From positions 1,289,163 to 1,353,162 of the forward strand of contig NZ_CM001398.1 of NCBI RefSeq assembly GCF_000241055.1: 64,000 nucleotides of DNA. The letters run 5' to 3'. The notes under the pieces are model-generated. The model was not told where the DNA came from, did no database searches, and worked only from the letters and a program-made list of their open reading frames with translations. This DNA comes from Oenococcus kitaharae DSM 17330 (GTDB taxonomy: Bacteria > Bacillota > Bacilli > Lactobacillales > Lactobacillaceae). Numbering within the stretch: position 1 is the first letter of the stretch; every line of letters starts with the position of its first letter. Below are positions 53,550 to 62,617 of the stretch, in pieces. The translations under genes and the position numbers were made by a program.

Positions 53550-55188
53550 AAACTTTTAATTTTTCTACTAATTCTGCGTCTGGTGTAACATAAATCGTTT
53601 GCTGGCCTTCAAAAATCACAAATCCTGGTTTTGCACCATTGGGTTTATGCAATTTTCCAGCTGGCAGATAATCGACTGGCACATTGGCGGAGTGCTTGGC
53701 TTTGCTGAAATAGGCGGCCAATTCAGCGGCCTCGACTAGAGTTTGCTCACTCGGCTGGCTAGAATGAATAATCACATGAGAACCGGGTATTTTTTGAACA
53801 TGAAGCCAGATTTCGTCTTTTCTTGCACGTCTTAGACTAAGTTCGTCATTTTGGAAATTGTTTTTACCAACTTCGATTGCTGTTTGGTCACTGGAAAGGA
53901 ACTGATCCGGTTTGGCGACATTGTTTCTTTTCTTGGCTGGATTCTTGTTTGTTTTTTTGTCTTTGAGAACGCCTTGGTTGACTAATTCAAGTTTAATCTG
54001 GTCAAGATCTTTGGGAGAGGCGTCTTTGAGCTGTTCGTCAATCGTTTCAAAATAATTCAGGTCGGCCGAAGTTAGAGCGATTTGCTCATTGAGATGTTTA
54101 ACTGATTTTTTCAGTTTTTGATATTTAGTAAAGTATTTTTGGGCATTGGCATTAGCAGAAATTTTTGGATCCAGCTGGATTTTTCTGTCTTGGCCGTCAT
54201 AATAGTTTTTCAGCGTGACGGTTTTTGCACCATGTGTGACCTGCTGTTGGAAGGCGGTTAAAAGTTCGCCATTAATCCGGTCATCTTCGGCTTGATCTGT
54301 TTTCATCAGATCACCATTCAGCCTTGTGAGCTTACGGCGGTTTTTATGCAGTTCGTTTTTAACAACCTGGTCAATTTGAGACGATAATGCATGCACGCGG
54401 GATTCGTTGGCTGATTCAGCATAAAAATTATCCAAGAGATCTGACAGGAGTGAAAACTGTTTCTTCTCCCCGGTCAGTGTCTGGTATGGGAAAACGGTAA
54501 ATTCGCTTTTACTGCCATTTTTTGTCATCGTTGGCTCAGCTTGATCAAATTTTTTGAACCAGTCGGGCAGATAGGCTGCCTGCGCCGCTTCTTGTGCTGA
54601 CAAAGCCGACATGCCTTGGTAATGCTGGAAAAGAACTTTGGGATCGCTGGAAGTAAACTCGCTTGATTTAAAAGGATCGATCAGATCCTGCTTGGGCGGC
54701 CGCTCATATTGAGCGCCGGGCATTAAGACACGGACGCGGTTTTCAAAAGCCGGTACATGCTTGATTAATTCGACAATTTTATTCTCGGCATCCAACAGGA
54801 AAATGTTCGAATGCCTGCCCATGATTTCCAGCACAATCCGATAAGAAACAGCGTCGCCGATTTCATTAGCGTTTGCAACTAAAATCTCCAAGATACGGTC
54901 GTTTTCTACCTGCTTGAATTGAATAATTTTGCCGCCTTGCAAGTAACGCCTTAAGACCATGACGAAATTCGGTGCAATAATCGGGTTTTCAAAATCAACC
55001 TGCGTAATTTGAGCACGTGCCATGACGGGATGTGCCGAAAGCAGCAGCTTTCGGTTCTTGCCAAAAGAACGGACTGTCAAGATAATTTCGTAAGGGAAAG
55101 GGAAGGCGATCTTGGAAATCCGCCCGCCAGCCAATTCCTTATTCAATTCTTTTGTCATCGCGTGCAGAAAAAGTCCATCAAAAGCCAT
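53548..55188 (-). CDS. rqcH: RqcH/NFACT family ribosome quality control protein
   Basis: This 546-residue protein was often named fibronectin-binding protein A. RqcH binds stalled 50S subunits and recruits tRNA-Ala to add Ala tails. It starts MAFDGLFLHAMTKELNKELAGGRI (NFACT-N), has LEIMGRHSNIFLLD near residue 122, a coiled coil about residues 270-390, and the NFACT-R part with RRARKDEIWLHVQKIPGSHVII near residue 460. The family's DR/DxR-type residues were not checked one by one. TAGACT on the - strand (55200-55195) ends 6 bases before the ATG. Confidence 0.92.
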   Translation of the reverse strand: MAFDGLFLHAMTKELNKELAGGRISKIAFPFPYEIILTVRSFGKNRKLLLSAHPVMARAQITQVDFENPIIAPNFVMVLRRYLQGGKIIQFKQVENDRILEILVANANEIGDAVSYRIVLEIMGRHSNIFLLDAENKIVELIKHVPAFENRVRVLMPGAQYERPPKQDLIDPFKSSEFTSSDPKVLFQHYQGMSALSAQEAAQAAYLPDWFKKFDQAEPTMTKNGSKSEFTVFPYQTLTGEKKQFSLLSDLLDNFYAESANESRVHALSSQIDQVVKNELHKNRRKLTRLNGDLMKTDQAEDDRINGELLTAFQQQVTHGAKTVTLKNYYDGQDRKIQLDPKISANANAQKYFTKYQKLKKSVKHLNEQIALTSADLNYFETIDEQLKDASPKDLDQIKLELVNQGVLKDKKTNKNPAKKRNNVAKPDQFLSSDQTAIEVGKNNFQNDELSLRRARKDEIWLHVQKIPGSHVIIHSSQPSEQTLVEAAELAAYFSKAKHSANVPVDYLPAGKLHKPNGAKPGFVIFEGQQTIYVTPDAELVEKLKV

Positions 55189-55194
55189 AAACCT

Positions 55195-55200
55195 AGTCTA
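55195..55200 (-). promoter_or_regulatory. -10 box, predicted leaderless start of rqcH
   Basis: TAGACT, read on the - strand, ends 6 bases before the rqcH ATG. No ribosome site is seen. Confidence 0.4.
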
Positions 55201-55242
55201 AAACAAAGTCCAAAGATTTTCTTAAATTGATTTTATGTTCGC

Positions 55243-55287
55243 TTGTATAGTACAAAATCAGTGTTTATAATTTGTTGCAGTATACAA
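55243..55287 (+). promoter_or_regulatory. Two TTGT-N-ACAA palindromes around the marR promoter
   Basis: TTGTA-TAG-TACAA at 55243-55255 and TTGTTGCAGTATACAA at 55272-55287 flank a TATAAT (55266-55271). They are good candidates for operators of the downstream MarR protein: one over the -35 region, one over +1. Confidence 0.5.
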
Positions 55288-55296
55288 AGACTAATT

Positions 55297-55701
55297 ATGA
55301 AGACAGCTTTGGAAAGTTTAAGAAATGCGGATGCGCTATATACAGAAAAACTCGTCAAATTGATGAAATCTTTTGGCTTGACAATTGCAGAACACCGTCT
55401 GCTATTGCTGATTGAGTCTGGGCTGGATACGCAGGAAAAAATTTCGCAGGCAACCAGCCTTGATACCTCAACTTTGAGCCGACAGCTTAAATCGGCCGTC
55501 AATAAAGACCTTTTAGATAAAATTGCGACCGGGCGGGACAAGCGCCAGTTGATTTACTCCGTTACTGAACGGGGCTTGGATGATGTGAAGAAAATTGCCG
55601 CTGAATTGGCACGTCTGGATGCCGCGGCTTTTGAGAATTGGAATCAAAACGACCGCTCGCTGCTCGAGCAGCTTTTAGAGAAACTTGAAAATTCTTTTTG
55701 A
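55297..55701 (+). CDS. MarR family transcription regulator
   Basis: This 134-residue winged-helix regulator starts MKTALESLRNADALYTEKL and has the recognition helix in SQATSLDTSTLSRQLKSAV with the wing KIATGRDKRQLIYSVTERG. An in-frame ATG exists at 55243 but lies upstream of the promoter TATAAT, so 55297 is the start. The transcript leader is only about 18 bases. No co-directional target gene follows, so it may regulate itself and distant genes. The ligand is unknown. Confidence 0.85.
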   Translation: MKTALESLRNADALYTEKLVKLMKSFGLTIAEHRLLLLIESGLDTQEKISQATSLDTSTLSRQLKSAVNKDLLDKIATGRDKRQLIYSVTERGLDDVKKIAAELARLDAAAFENWNQNDRSLLEQLLEKLENSF

Positions 55702-55702
55702 T

Positions 55703-55864
55703 TTATTTTTTCTCTTTGTCGTCCACGCGGCGTGTTTTCTTGACACGGTCTTTTTGGCCCAATGCTTTCTTACGTAACTCAGCCTGTTCATTATCTTCAG
55801 GCATGACAAAGTATTTCTCTAACTCTTTATATTGATCATTTTCTAGTTTTTGAATTTTAGCCAT
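55703..55864 (-). CDS. Small charged protein, 53 residues
   Basis: A short complete ORF reads MAKIQKLENDQYKELEKYF and ends KKTRRVDDKEKK, about 45% charged, probably helical or disordered. GAGG lies 5 bases before the ATG (55871-55874 on the + strand), and it follows the DUF1361 gene after 14 bases, which supports a real operon gene. It is convergent with marR, with one base between the stop codons. I do not recognise a function; the charge suggests a nucleic acid or ribosome partner, which is only a guess. Confidence 0.65.
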   Translation of the reverse strand: MAKIQKLENDQYKELEKYFVMPEDNEQAELRKKALGQKDRVKKTRRVDDKEKK

Positions 55865-55878
55865 GGCAACCTCGCTAA

Positions 55879-56565
55879 TTAAATTTTATCTGTTTTGCGC
55901 CCATCATTGAAAATTAAGTAAAACAGCCAGTATAAAGCTAATGTCATTGTGGCAAACAAGATGACAAAACCTAAAGTATGCTCGTTTAGCTGCCGAAGAA
56001 TATTTGACAATAAAAAGCGCGGCCTTCTGAGAATATCCCAAGAATTAAATCTTGGGAAACGGCCTAAAAAGATGCCAAAACCAGCTAATCCGCTGACAAT
56101 CACTGAAAACAGCCAGGCCAACGGTGTATTAAACCGTTTTCTGATAATTTCATCGACAATATAAAGAGACAGCATCCCCATCAGTACACCTGTAATAATT
56201 GAAAAAGTGGCAAATAAAACACCAAACCAGGCCGAATGAAAAGTGGAGATATTCAAGCCATAAGAGACGCGGTAGAGATTTAAATGAGCCAGATCTGTGA
56301 TCATATAGGGCGAATTTGGAAAAACGAACAGCCAGGCCAGCCCGATAATCAAGGTGATAAAAATAGGTGCTTTGTGGTCATGGAGAAAATCAATGATCAG
56401 TGCGAAAACCAGTGGCAGCAAAGCGAGGAAAATATTCCATAGATATGCACGCACAAGCGGAATATAATCCGCAAAAAAGAAGGCAACAACGCCAAGCACC
56501 AGATAGGTAAAAATCAGGCCAAAGGTGAGGCGGTAATTACGTTTGTTTTTCAACTCATTTAACAT
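55879..56565 (-). CDS. DUF1361 membrane protein
   Basis: This protein of about 228 residues has six or so transmembrane segments. It shows WLFVFPNSPYMITDLAHL near residue 85 and GFGIFLGRFPRFNSWDI near residue 165, both typical of DUF1361. Function is unknown. There are two possible ATGs, 56574 and 56565. The second is favoured because TAGAAT on the - strand (56578-56573) ends 7 bases before it and would overlap the first. It is divergent from uvrC and upstream of the 53-residue gene. Confidence 0.82.
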   Translation of the reverse strand: MLNELKNKRNYRLTFGLIFTYLVLGVVAFFFADYIPLVRAYLWNIFLALLPLVFALIIDFLHDHKAPIFITLIIGLAWLFVFPNSPYMITDLAHLNLYRVSYGLNISTFHSAWFGVLFATFSIITGVLMGMLSLYIVDEIIRKRFNTPLAWLFSVIVSGLAGFGIFLGRFPRFNSWDILRRPRFLLSNILRQLNEHTLGFVILFATMTLALYWLFYLIFNDGRKTDKI

Positions 56566-56572
56566 TAAATTC

Positions 56573-56597
56573 ATTCTAACTTAGATTTGTTTATAAT
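56573..56597. promoter_or_regulatory. Divergent -10 boxes DUF1361 / uvrC
   Basis: On the - strand TAGAAT (56578-56573) ends 7 bases before ATG 56565. On the + strand TATAAT (56592-56597) ends 6 bases before the uvrC GTG at 56604. Both units look leaderless. Confidence 0.5.
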
Positions 56598-56603
56598 TTT
56601 ATC

Positions 56604-58433
56604 GTGGCTTCCGAGTTAATCGAACAAAAATTAAGACTGCTTCCCGATCAGCCGGGTTCCTATCAAATGAAGGATAGGAATGACAAAATTATCTATGTCG
56701 GCAAGGCCAAAAATCTGAAGAATCGTGTCAGGTCTTATTTCAAATCCGAGCACACAGGCAAAACGGCTGAATTGGTGGCCAACATTCATGACTTTGAATT
56801 TATTGTGACCAATTCCGATAAAGAAGCTTTTTTGTTGGAAAATACGCTGATCAAGCGCTATCGGCCTTATTTTAATATTCGTTTGAAGTTTTCCGGCTCT
56901 TACCCCTATATCGAAATTACAAACGAGCGAGACCCGCGCCTGATTTTAGCCAATACGTTAAAACATGATCATGGAACTTATTTCGGTCCCTATCCTAACG
57001 TCTATGCGGCCTCTGAAACACTGCATTTTCTGGAGTCCACATATCCGCTCCGCCGCTGCAATGGTTTTCAAGGCCGGCCTTGCCTCTATTATTCGATGGG
57101 ACAGTGTCTGGGTGCTTGTTTTCGTGAGGTTCCCGAAGAAGAATATGCCAAGAATGTGGCTGCCATTACACGTTTTCTGAATGGCGATACGAAAAAAGCT
57201 ATTCATGACATTCAAAAGAAAATGAAGGGTGCTTCAGACCGCATGGAATATGAGCTGGCGGCTGATTTGCGCGACCGTTTGAAGTTCATTGACCAGACGG
57301 TCGAGAATCAACGGGTACTGCAAAACGATCACACGCCGCGCGACCTGTTTAACTTCTATATGGATAAAGGCTGGATGACGATTGAAACATTTTTCCTACG
57401 CCAGGGACGTCTGCTCCGCCAACAAAAAGAGACTTTTGCGATGGTTGATTCGGCGACAGAAGAATTGGAATCCTATATTCAGCAGTTTTACGGCCAGAGA
57501 AATGCGCAAAAACCTAAAGAAATTCTTGTTCCTAAGGGTGTTGACACGCAGCTTTTGACAGAGACGATGGAAGTGCCGGCTCGTGTCCCAGCCCGGGGCG
57601 AGAAGCGCGATCTGCTGGCTTTGGCCGAAAAAAATGCCCGTATCACTTTGGAAGACAAATTCCGTTTGATGGAATTAAATGAGCAGAAAACCACGGGTGC
57701 CATGAAAGAAATCACAGATGCGTTGAAACTGCCGCAAGGCCATCGCTTTGAATCTTTCGACCATTCCAGTACGCAAGGGACTAATTACGTTTCGGCCTTA
57801 GTTGTTTTCGAAGACGGCCTGCCCAACAAAAACCTTTATCGCCGCTACAAGCTGCAGACCCCGACTGGGCAGGACGAAGCTCAGGCGACTTTTGAAGTGA
57901 TTACGCGCCGTTATACGCGTTTGCGTGATGAAGGGCAGATGTACCCGGATTTAATTCTCATGGACGGCGGCGAGATCCAGCTGCATGCGGCCGAACGCGC
58001 ACTTAGAGAGCTGAATATTAAGATCCCTGTTGCGGCCATGGTTAAAAATGATAAGCATCAAACGGCTGATTTACTGAATTCACAAGGAGAGCATCTTTTT
58101 TTGGACCCGCATTCGCAAGGCTTTTATCTGCTGCAGCGTATCCAAGATGAAGTGCATCGTTTTGTGATTACTTTTCATCGCCAACTGCGGACAAAGACGA
58201 ATTTGTCTTCACGCTTAGATGAGATTGCCGGTATCGGCCCGAAGTCGCGGATTAAACTAATGCGCCGTTTCGGATCCCTGCCTAAGATTGCTGATGCCTC
58301 GCTAGAAGAATTGCAGTCACTGGGAATTGGCGCTAAGACGGCAGCTTTGGTCAAGGTTTCTGTGACCGCTATGGTACGATCTGAGAATAAAAAAGTCTTT
58401 GTCAAGGCAAAGCGAAAATTTGAAAAAGAATAG
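56604..58433 (+). CDS. uvrC: UvrC, excinuclease subunit C
   Basis: UvrC makes both cuts in nucleotide excision repair. The 609-residue protein has the GIY-YIG domain at the N-terminus (LPDQPGSYQMKDRNDKIIYVGKAKNLKNRVRSYF), the UVR motif near residue 200-235 and the RNase H-like C-terminal nuclease (FESFDHSSTQGTNYVSALVVFEDG; LILMDGGEIQLHAAERAL). It ends in helix-hairpin-helix repeats (LDEIAGIGPKSRIKLMRRFGS). It begins with GTG right after a TATAAT, with no ribosome site. Confidence 0.96.
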   Translation: MASELIEQKLRLLPDQPGSYQMKDRNDKIIYVGKAKNLKNRVRSYFKSEHTGKTAELVANIHDFEFIVTNSDKEAFLLENTLIKRYRPYFNIRLKFSGSYPYIEITNERDPRLILANTLKHDHGTYFGPYPNVYAASETLHFLESTYPLRRCNGFQGRPCLYYSMGQCLGACFREVPEEEYAKNVAAITRFLNGDTKKAIHDIQKKMKGASDRMEYELAADLRDRLKFIDQTVENQRVLQNDHTPRDLFNFYMDKGWMTIETFFLRQGRLLRQQKETFAMVDSATEELESYIQQFYGQRNAQKPKEILVPKGVDTQLLTETMEVPARVPARGEKRDLLALAEKNARITLEDKFRLMELNEQKTTGAMKEITDALKLPQGHRFESFDHSSTQGTNYVSALVVFEDGLPNKNLYRRYKLQTPTGQDEAQATFEVITRRYTRLRDEGQMYPDLILMDGGEIQLHAAERALRELNIKIPVAAMVKNDKHQTADLLNSQGEHLFLDPHSQGFYLLQRIQDEVHRFVITFHRQLRTKTNLSSRLDEIAGIGPKSRIKLMRRFGSLPKIADASLEELQSLGIGAKTAALVKVSVTAMVRSENKKVFVKAKRKFEKE

Positions 58434-58438
58434 ACCTG

Positions 58439-58444
58439 TATAAT
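58439..58444 (+). promoter_or_regulatory. -10 box, predicted leaderless start of obgE
   Basis: A perfect TATAAT, directly preceded by TG, ends 7 bases before the obgE ATG at 58452 and 6 bases after the uvrC stop. Confidence 0.55.
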
Positions 58445-58451
58445 AGATTAG

Positions 58452-59768
58452 ATGGCATTCGTAGATCAAGCAACAATTGAAATAAAAGCCGGCAGCGGCG
58501 GTGATGGAATCATCTCTTTTCGTCATGAAAAATTCGTTCCATTGGGCGGCCCTTTTGGTGGTGATGGCGGTAAAGGCGGTGACGTCTATTTTATTGCCGA
58601 TGAAGGTTTAAGGACTTTGATGGACTTTCGATATAACCGGCATTTTCGTGCTAAACACGGTGAAAAAGGCGGCACGAAAGGCATGACCGGCGCATCCTCT
58701 GATGACTTGTATATCAAGGTACCGACTGGAACCATTGTTTCGGATGCAGAAAATAATCAGCAGCTGGCCGATATGACAGAAAACGGGCAGACTTTTATGG
58801 TAGCTAAAGGCGGACGCGGCGGACGCGGCAATATGCGTTTTGCCACACCGTCCAATCCAGCGCCGGAAATAGCTGAAAACGGCGAACCCGGACAGGTTTT
58901 GAAGGTTAAGCTGGAATTAAGAGTTCTGGCAGATGTTGGCCTGGTTGGTTTCCCATCCGCTGGCAAGTCAACTTTTTTGTCCGTCGTTACTTCAGCCAAG
59001 CCCAAAATCGCGGCCTACCATTTTACAACGATTGATCCCAATCTGGGGATGGTGCAATTACCTGACGGCCGAGATTTTACAATTGCCGATTTGCCAGGGT
59101 TAATCGAAGGTGCCTCCAAAGGTGTCGGACTGGGCTTTGAATTCTTGCGGCATGTTGAGCGCGCGCGTGTCTTGCTGCATATGATCGATATGAGTGAAGA
59201 GTCCGGTTTGGGTATCTCGCCTTTTGAAGCTTACCAGCAGATTAATCATGAACTGGTGACTTACGACCCGGCTCTTTTACAGCGCCCAATGATCATCGTG
59301 GCGACGAAAATGGACCTGCCGAGTTCACAGGCTAATCTGCAGCAGTTCAAGGCAGATTTAGCTGCACATGATATTGATCAGCCTGTCGAAGAAATTTCCT
59401 CTGCGATGCAGAAGGGAACGCGCCAGTTATTGTTGAAGGTCGCGGATCTTTTGGATCAGACACCTAAGACAATTGCAAAGACCAATCAGGATGCCGAGAA
59501 TCAAAGTGGCGAAAAGCTTTATGAATTCAAAGATGACAAGGCATTTGATTTTCAAATCGAGCAGGATGGCGATGATTGGGTGATTGTGAGCGATCGCATT
59601 AGCAAGCTGGCTAAGATGACCAATAAGACCACCGATGAATCGCTGCGCAGGTTTGCGCGCCAACTGCGCAACTTTGGTGTTGATGAGCGTTTGCGGCAAA
59701 GTGGTGCTAAAGACGGCGATATGGTTTACATTGACGGTGCGGATTTTTCTTTTGAGTTTGATGAGTAA
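58452..59768 (+). CDS. obgE: ObgE/CgtA, ribosome-assembly GTPase
   Basis: This 438-residue Obg protein has the glycine-rich Obg fold at the N-terminus ([26 protein letters not shown]). Its G domain has [18 protein letters not shown] near residue 162, switch and G3 in [16 protein letters not shown], and VATKMDLP as G4. The C-terminal OCT domain runs from about residue 350. It binds the 50S subunit and links GTP level to growth. rnz and recJ follow in the same direction, giving a putative obgE-rnz-recJ-apt operon. Confidence 0.96.
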   Translation: MAFVDQATIEIKAGSGGDGIISFRHEKFVPLGGPFGGDGGKGGDVYFIADEGLRTLMDFRYNRHFRAKHGEKGGTKGMTGASSDDLYIKVPTGTIVSDAENNQQLADMTENGQTFMVAKGGRGGRGNMRFATPSNPAPEIAENGEPGQVLKVKLELRVLADVGLVGFPSAGKSTFLSVVTSAKPKIAAYHFTTIDPNLGMVQLPDGRDFTIADLPGLIEGASKGVGLGFEFLRHVERARVLLHMIDMSEESGLGISPFEAYQQINHELVTYDPALLQRPMIIVATKMDLPSSQANLQQFKADLAAHDIDQPVEEISSAMQKGTRQLLLKVADLLDQTPKTIAKTNQDAENQSGEKLYEFKDDKAFDFQIEQDGDDWVIVSDRISKLAKMTNKTTDESLRRFARQLRNFGVDERLRQSGAKDGDMVYIDGADFSFEFDE

Positions 59769-59775
59769 TTAAGAT

Positions 59776-60756
59776 ATGGAAATAGAATTTTTAGGAACAG
59801 GTGCTGGACAACCGAGTAAACAACGAAACGTCACGTCAATTGCGCTGCGTCTTTTAGACGAGAGAAATGAAGTTTGGCTGTTTGATGTCGGTGAAGCCAC
59901 GCAGCATCAATTATTAAAATCAAATACAAGAGCGCGCAAGATCACGAAGATTTTTATCAGTCATATGCATGGCGACCATATTTTTGGTCTGCCGGGTTTT
60001 TTGACTTCGCGAAATTTTCAAGGATCCGAAGCAATTGATCAGGGCCGTCCCAGTGATTTGACCATTTATGGGCCAGCTGGTTTGCGGCAATACGTTTTTT
60101 CTGCACTGAAAGCAGCACAAGTCCGTCTGCAGTACCGCGTGGATTTTGTCGAGGTGCATCCAGGCGTTGTTTTTCAAGATAAACAATTTTCAGTAACGGC
60201 TTTTGCGATGAACCACGGCATTGAAGATTATGCCTATCGTATTGTTGAAGCTGACGCGGTCGGCGAACTTCAGGTGGCTAAGCTATTAAACCTTGGCTTA
60301 AAATCCGGTCCCTTGTTTGGACAAATTAAAGCTGGCCAGGATATTAGCCTGCCCGACGGTCGCGTGTTGAAGAGTGCTGATTTCATCGGGCCTGATCGGC
60401 CTGGCAGGATTGTGACAATTGTTATGGATACTAAATCCAACCCAGCAATCATTGAAGCTGCCAAAAACGCCGACCTGCTGGTTCATGAATCGACCTATGA
60501 TGGACAAAACACAGCCATGGCCAAAAAACACGGCCATTCCACTTGTGTCCAAGCGGCTGAAAATGCGAAAAAAGCTCAGGCTAAACATTTAATTTTGACG
60601 CATATTTCGGCACGCTACTTGGGCAGAGCCGCTGATAATTTATTGGATGAGGCCAGAGCTGTTTTTAAGAACACAGATCTTGCTCACGACTTAGCTGTCT
60701 TTCCGATTCCTGCTAAGGTCCCTGTCACGGAGAAATTGGTTAAAGCTCATGCTTGA
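59776..60756 (+). CDS. rnz: RNase Z, tRNA 3' endonuclease
   Basis: This 326-residue metallo-beta-lactamase-fold enzyme trims tRNA 3' trailers. It starts MEIEFLGTGAGQPSKQRNV. The zinc motif is FISHMHGDHIFGLPGF near residue 60 (HxHxDH), the second region FAMNHGIEDYAYRI holds a further His, and VHESTYD and HSTCVQAAENAKKAQAKHLILTHIS complete the site. Length is normal. It overlaps recJ by 8 bases. Confidence 0.95.
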   Translation: MEIEFLGTGAGQPSKQRNVTSIALRLLDERNEVWLFDVGEATQHQLLKSNTRARKITKIFISHMHGDHIFGLPGFLTSRNFQGSEAIDQGRPSDLTIYGPAGLRQYVFSALKAAQVRLQYRVDFVEVHPGVVFQDKQFSVTAFAMNHGIEDYAYRIVEADAVGELQVAKLLNLGLKSGPLFGQIKAGQDISLPDGRVLKSADFIGPDRPGRIVTIVMDTKSNPAIIEAAKNADLLVHESTYDGQNTAMAKKHGHSTCVQAAENAKKAQAKHLILTHISARYLGRAADNLLDEARAVFKNTDLAHDLAVFPIPAKVPVTEKLVKAHA

Positions 60757-62617
60757 TAATCAATATCCTTGGGTCAAAAAAACAGTCGACAACGAGTTTG
60801 AAAATGCGGTGATGACGCATTTTTCATTCGATCAAGTGACCAGCCGGATTTTGGCCAGCCGTTTTTCTACGCTCAGTGATATTCATGATTTTTTGGCTAC
60901 AGACGCAGACGATTTGATTGCGCCTAGCCGATTGGCACAAATCGAGCAGCTGAAGACACGGTTGGATTTGGCCATCAGCCGTCACGAACAGATTGTCATT
61001 TATGGCGATTATGACGCGGACGGTATGACAAGTACGGCCATTTTATATGATTTGCTGAAATCCTTAGGTGCCAAAACTGATTACTATGTCCCAAATCGAT
61101 TCAAAGATGGCTATGGCCCTAATCCGCTTGTTTATCAGCGTTTGATTGACGAAGGGGCTCAAGTTATTTTTGCAATTGATAATGGTATCAGCGGCAACCA
61201 AGCTGTTGATCTGGCTAATTCGCAAGGTGTCGATGTCTTGATTGCTGATCACCATCAGATTCCCGATCAGCTGCCGAATGCAAAAGTGATTATTCATCCT
61301 GACCTGTCTCCCGATTATCCTTTCAAAGGACTTTCAGCTGCTGGCCTTGCATACAAGATCGCCAGCTATTTGATTGGGCCGGAGAAGGCGGAGAAGTATC
61401 TGCCACTGACAACAATTGGAGAGATTGCTGATGTGATGCCCTTATTAGGTGAAAATCGTGCCATGATCAAAAAAGGGATTGCCTTGCTGAAATCCGGCAG
61501 CAATCCAGGACTGCAAAGCATCATGAAAAAGGCGGCCTTGCCCATTAAACATTTATCTGCTCAGGATATTGCTTTTAAAATTGCGCCGCGGCTGAACTCA
61601 TTAGGACGCATGGCTGATGCCTCTATGGGTGTTGAGTTGTTAACAAGCCAGGATCCAACTATGATTGCAAAACTGACCAAAGAAGTTGAACGCTGTAATC
61701 AGAAAAGACGGACTGAGTCCAATAAAGTTTATGAGGCCGCTGCAAAACAAGTACATATGGACCGTTCCGATGTGATTGTTGCTGCTGGTGAGAATTGGCA
61801 CGAAGGGGTCATTGGCATTGTTGCGGGCCGTTTAGCCCAACAATTCAACCGTCCGGCACTTGTTTTCTCAATTAAAGATGGCGTTGCCAAGGGATCCGGC
61901 CGGAGCTGCGGTGATTTTGATCTTTATACATTACTGGAAAAAGGCAAGAGTTTATATCTGTCTTTTGGTGGGCACAAACAAGCAGCGGGCCTCAGTTTGC
62001 CAGCAGTTGATTTACCCAGATTGGATCATATTTTAAATGACACCAGCTTTGATTTTCCGAAAGATAAAATCCTGCTTGATGCAGATATTGATGCCAAGCA
62101 GGTTTCGCTAGCCGCCTATCAGCGCCTCGAGAAATTAGCGCCTTTTGGCCAGGAAAATCCAGAACCTGTTTTTGAATTTCAGCATCTTCACCTGCAGAAT
62201 ATCCAAATTCTTGGTGCTGACAAAAAGCATTTCAAGCTGACTGTGAGTGATTTTCAGGGTGAGATATTATTTTTCAACCGCCCGGATCTGATTGGCAAAT
62301 TACAAATTGGCGAAGCAATTGCCATTGTGGGGACACTTTCGGTCAATGAATGGCGCAGCCATCAGACACTGCAGATTATCGCCAATGATATTCGTAGTGA
62401 AGAGGCGGTTCCAGATCGAAGCGTTTTCGCTCGCATTTATAGCTATTTTTCAACAAGAAATGTGACTTATTCACCAAATGATTTCTATCAAAAAGTTTTT
62501 TTGGAATTAGGATTTGTTAAAATTGTTGATGGCGTTGTTTTTGTTAATCCAAAAGCAAGGCATGCTGAATTATCTGAGTCTGACACATATCGAAAGCGAG
62601 CTGAAAATGGATATTGA
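60749..62617 (+). CDS. recJ: RecJ, single-strand DNA 5'-3' exonuclease (short form)
   Basis: RecJ supports recombination and mismatch-type repair. The 622-residue protein has the DHH-family motifs: VIYGDYDADGMTSTAIL near residue 87, VIFAIDNGISG near residue 143, LIADHHQIPD near residue 165, and DHHA1 motif YLSFGGHKQAAGLSL near residue 407. It also has the OB region from about residue 460. Many Firmicute RecJ proteins have about 750-780 residues; the extra C-terminal domain is mostly missing here. It overlaps rnz by 8 and apt by 11 bases. Confidence 0.93.
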   Translation: MLDNQYPWVKKTVDNEFENAVMTHFSFDQVTSRILASRFSTLSDIHDFLATDADDLIAPSRLAQIEQLKTRLDLAISRHEQIVIYGDYDADGMTSTAILYDLLKSLGAKTDYYVPNRFKDGYGPNPLVYQRLIDEGAQVIFAIDNGISGNQAVDLANSQGVDVLIADHHQIPDQLPNAKVIIHPDLSPDYPFKGLSAAGLAYKIASYLIGPEKAEKYLPLTTIGEIADVMPLLGENRAMIKKGIALLKSGSNPGLQSIMKKAALPIKHLSAQDIAFKIAPRLNSLGRMADASMGVELLTSQDPTMIAKLTKEVERCNQKRRTESNKVYEAAAKQVHMDRSDVIVAAGENWHEGVIGIVAGRLAQQFNRPALVFSIKDGVAKGSGRSCGDFDLYTLLEKGKSLYLSFGGHKQAAGLSLPAVDLPRLDHILNDTSFDFPKDKILLDADIDAKQVSLAAYQRLEKLAPFGQENPEPVFEFQHLHLQNIQILGADKKHFKLTVSDFQGEILFFNRPDLIGKLQIGEAIAIVGTLSVNEWRSHQTLQIIANDIRSEEAVPDRSVFARIYSYFSTRNVTYSPNDFYQKVFLELGFVKIVDGVVFVNPKARHAELSESDTYRKRAENGY

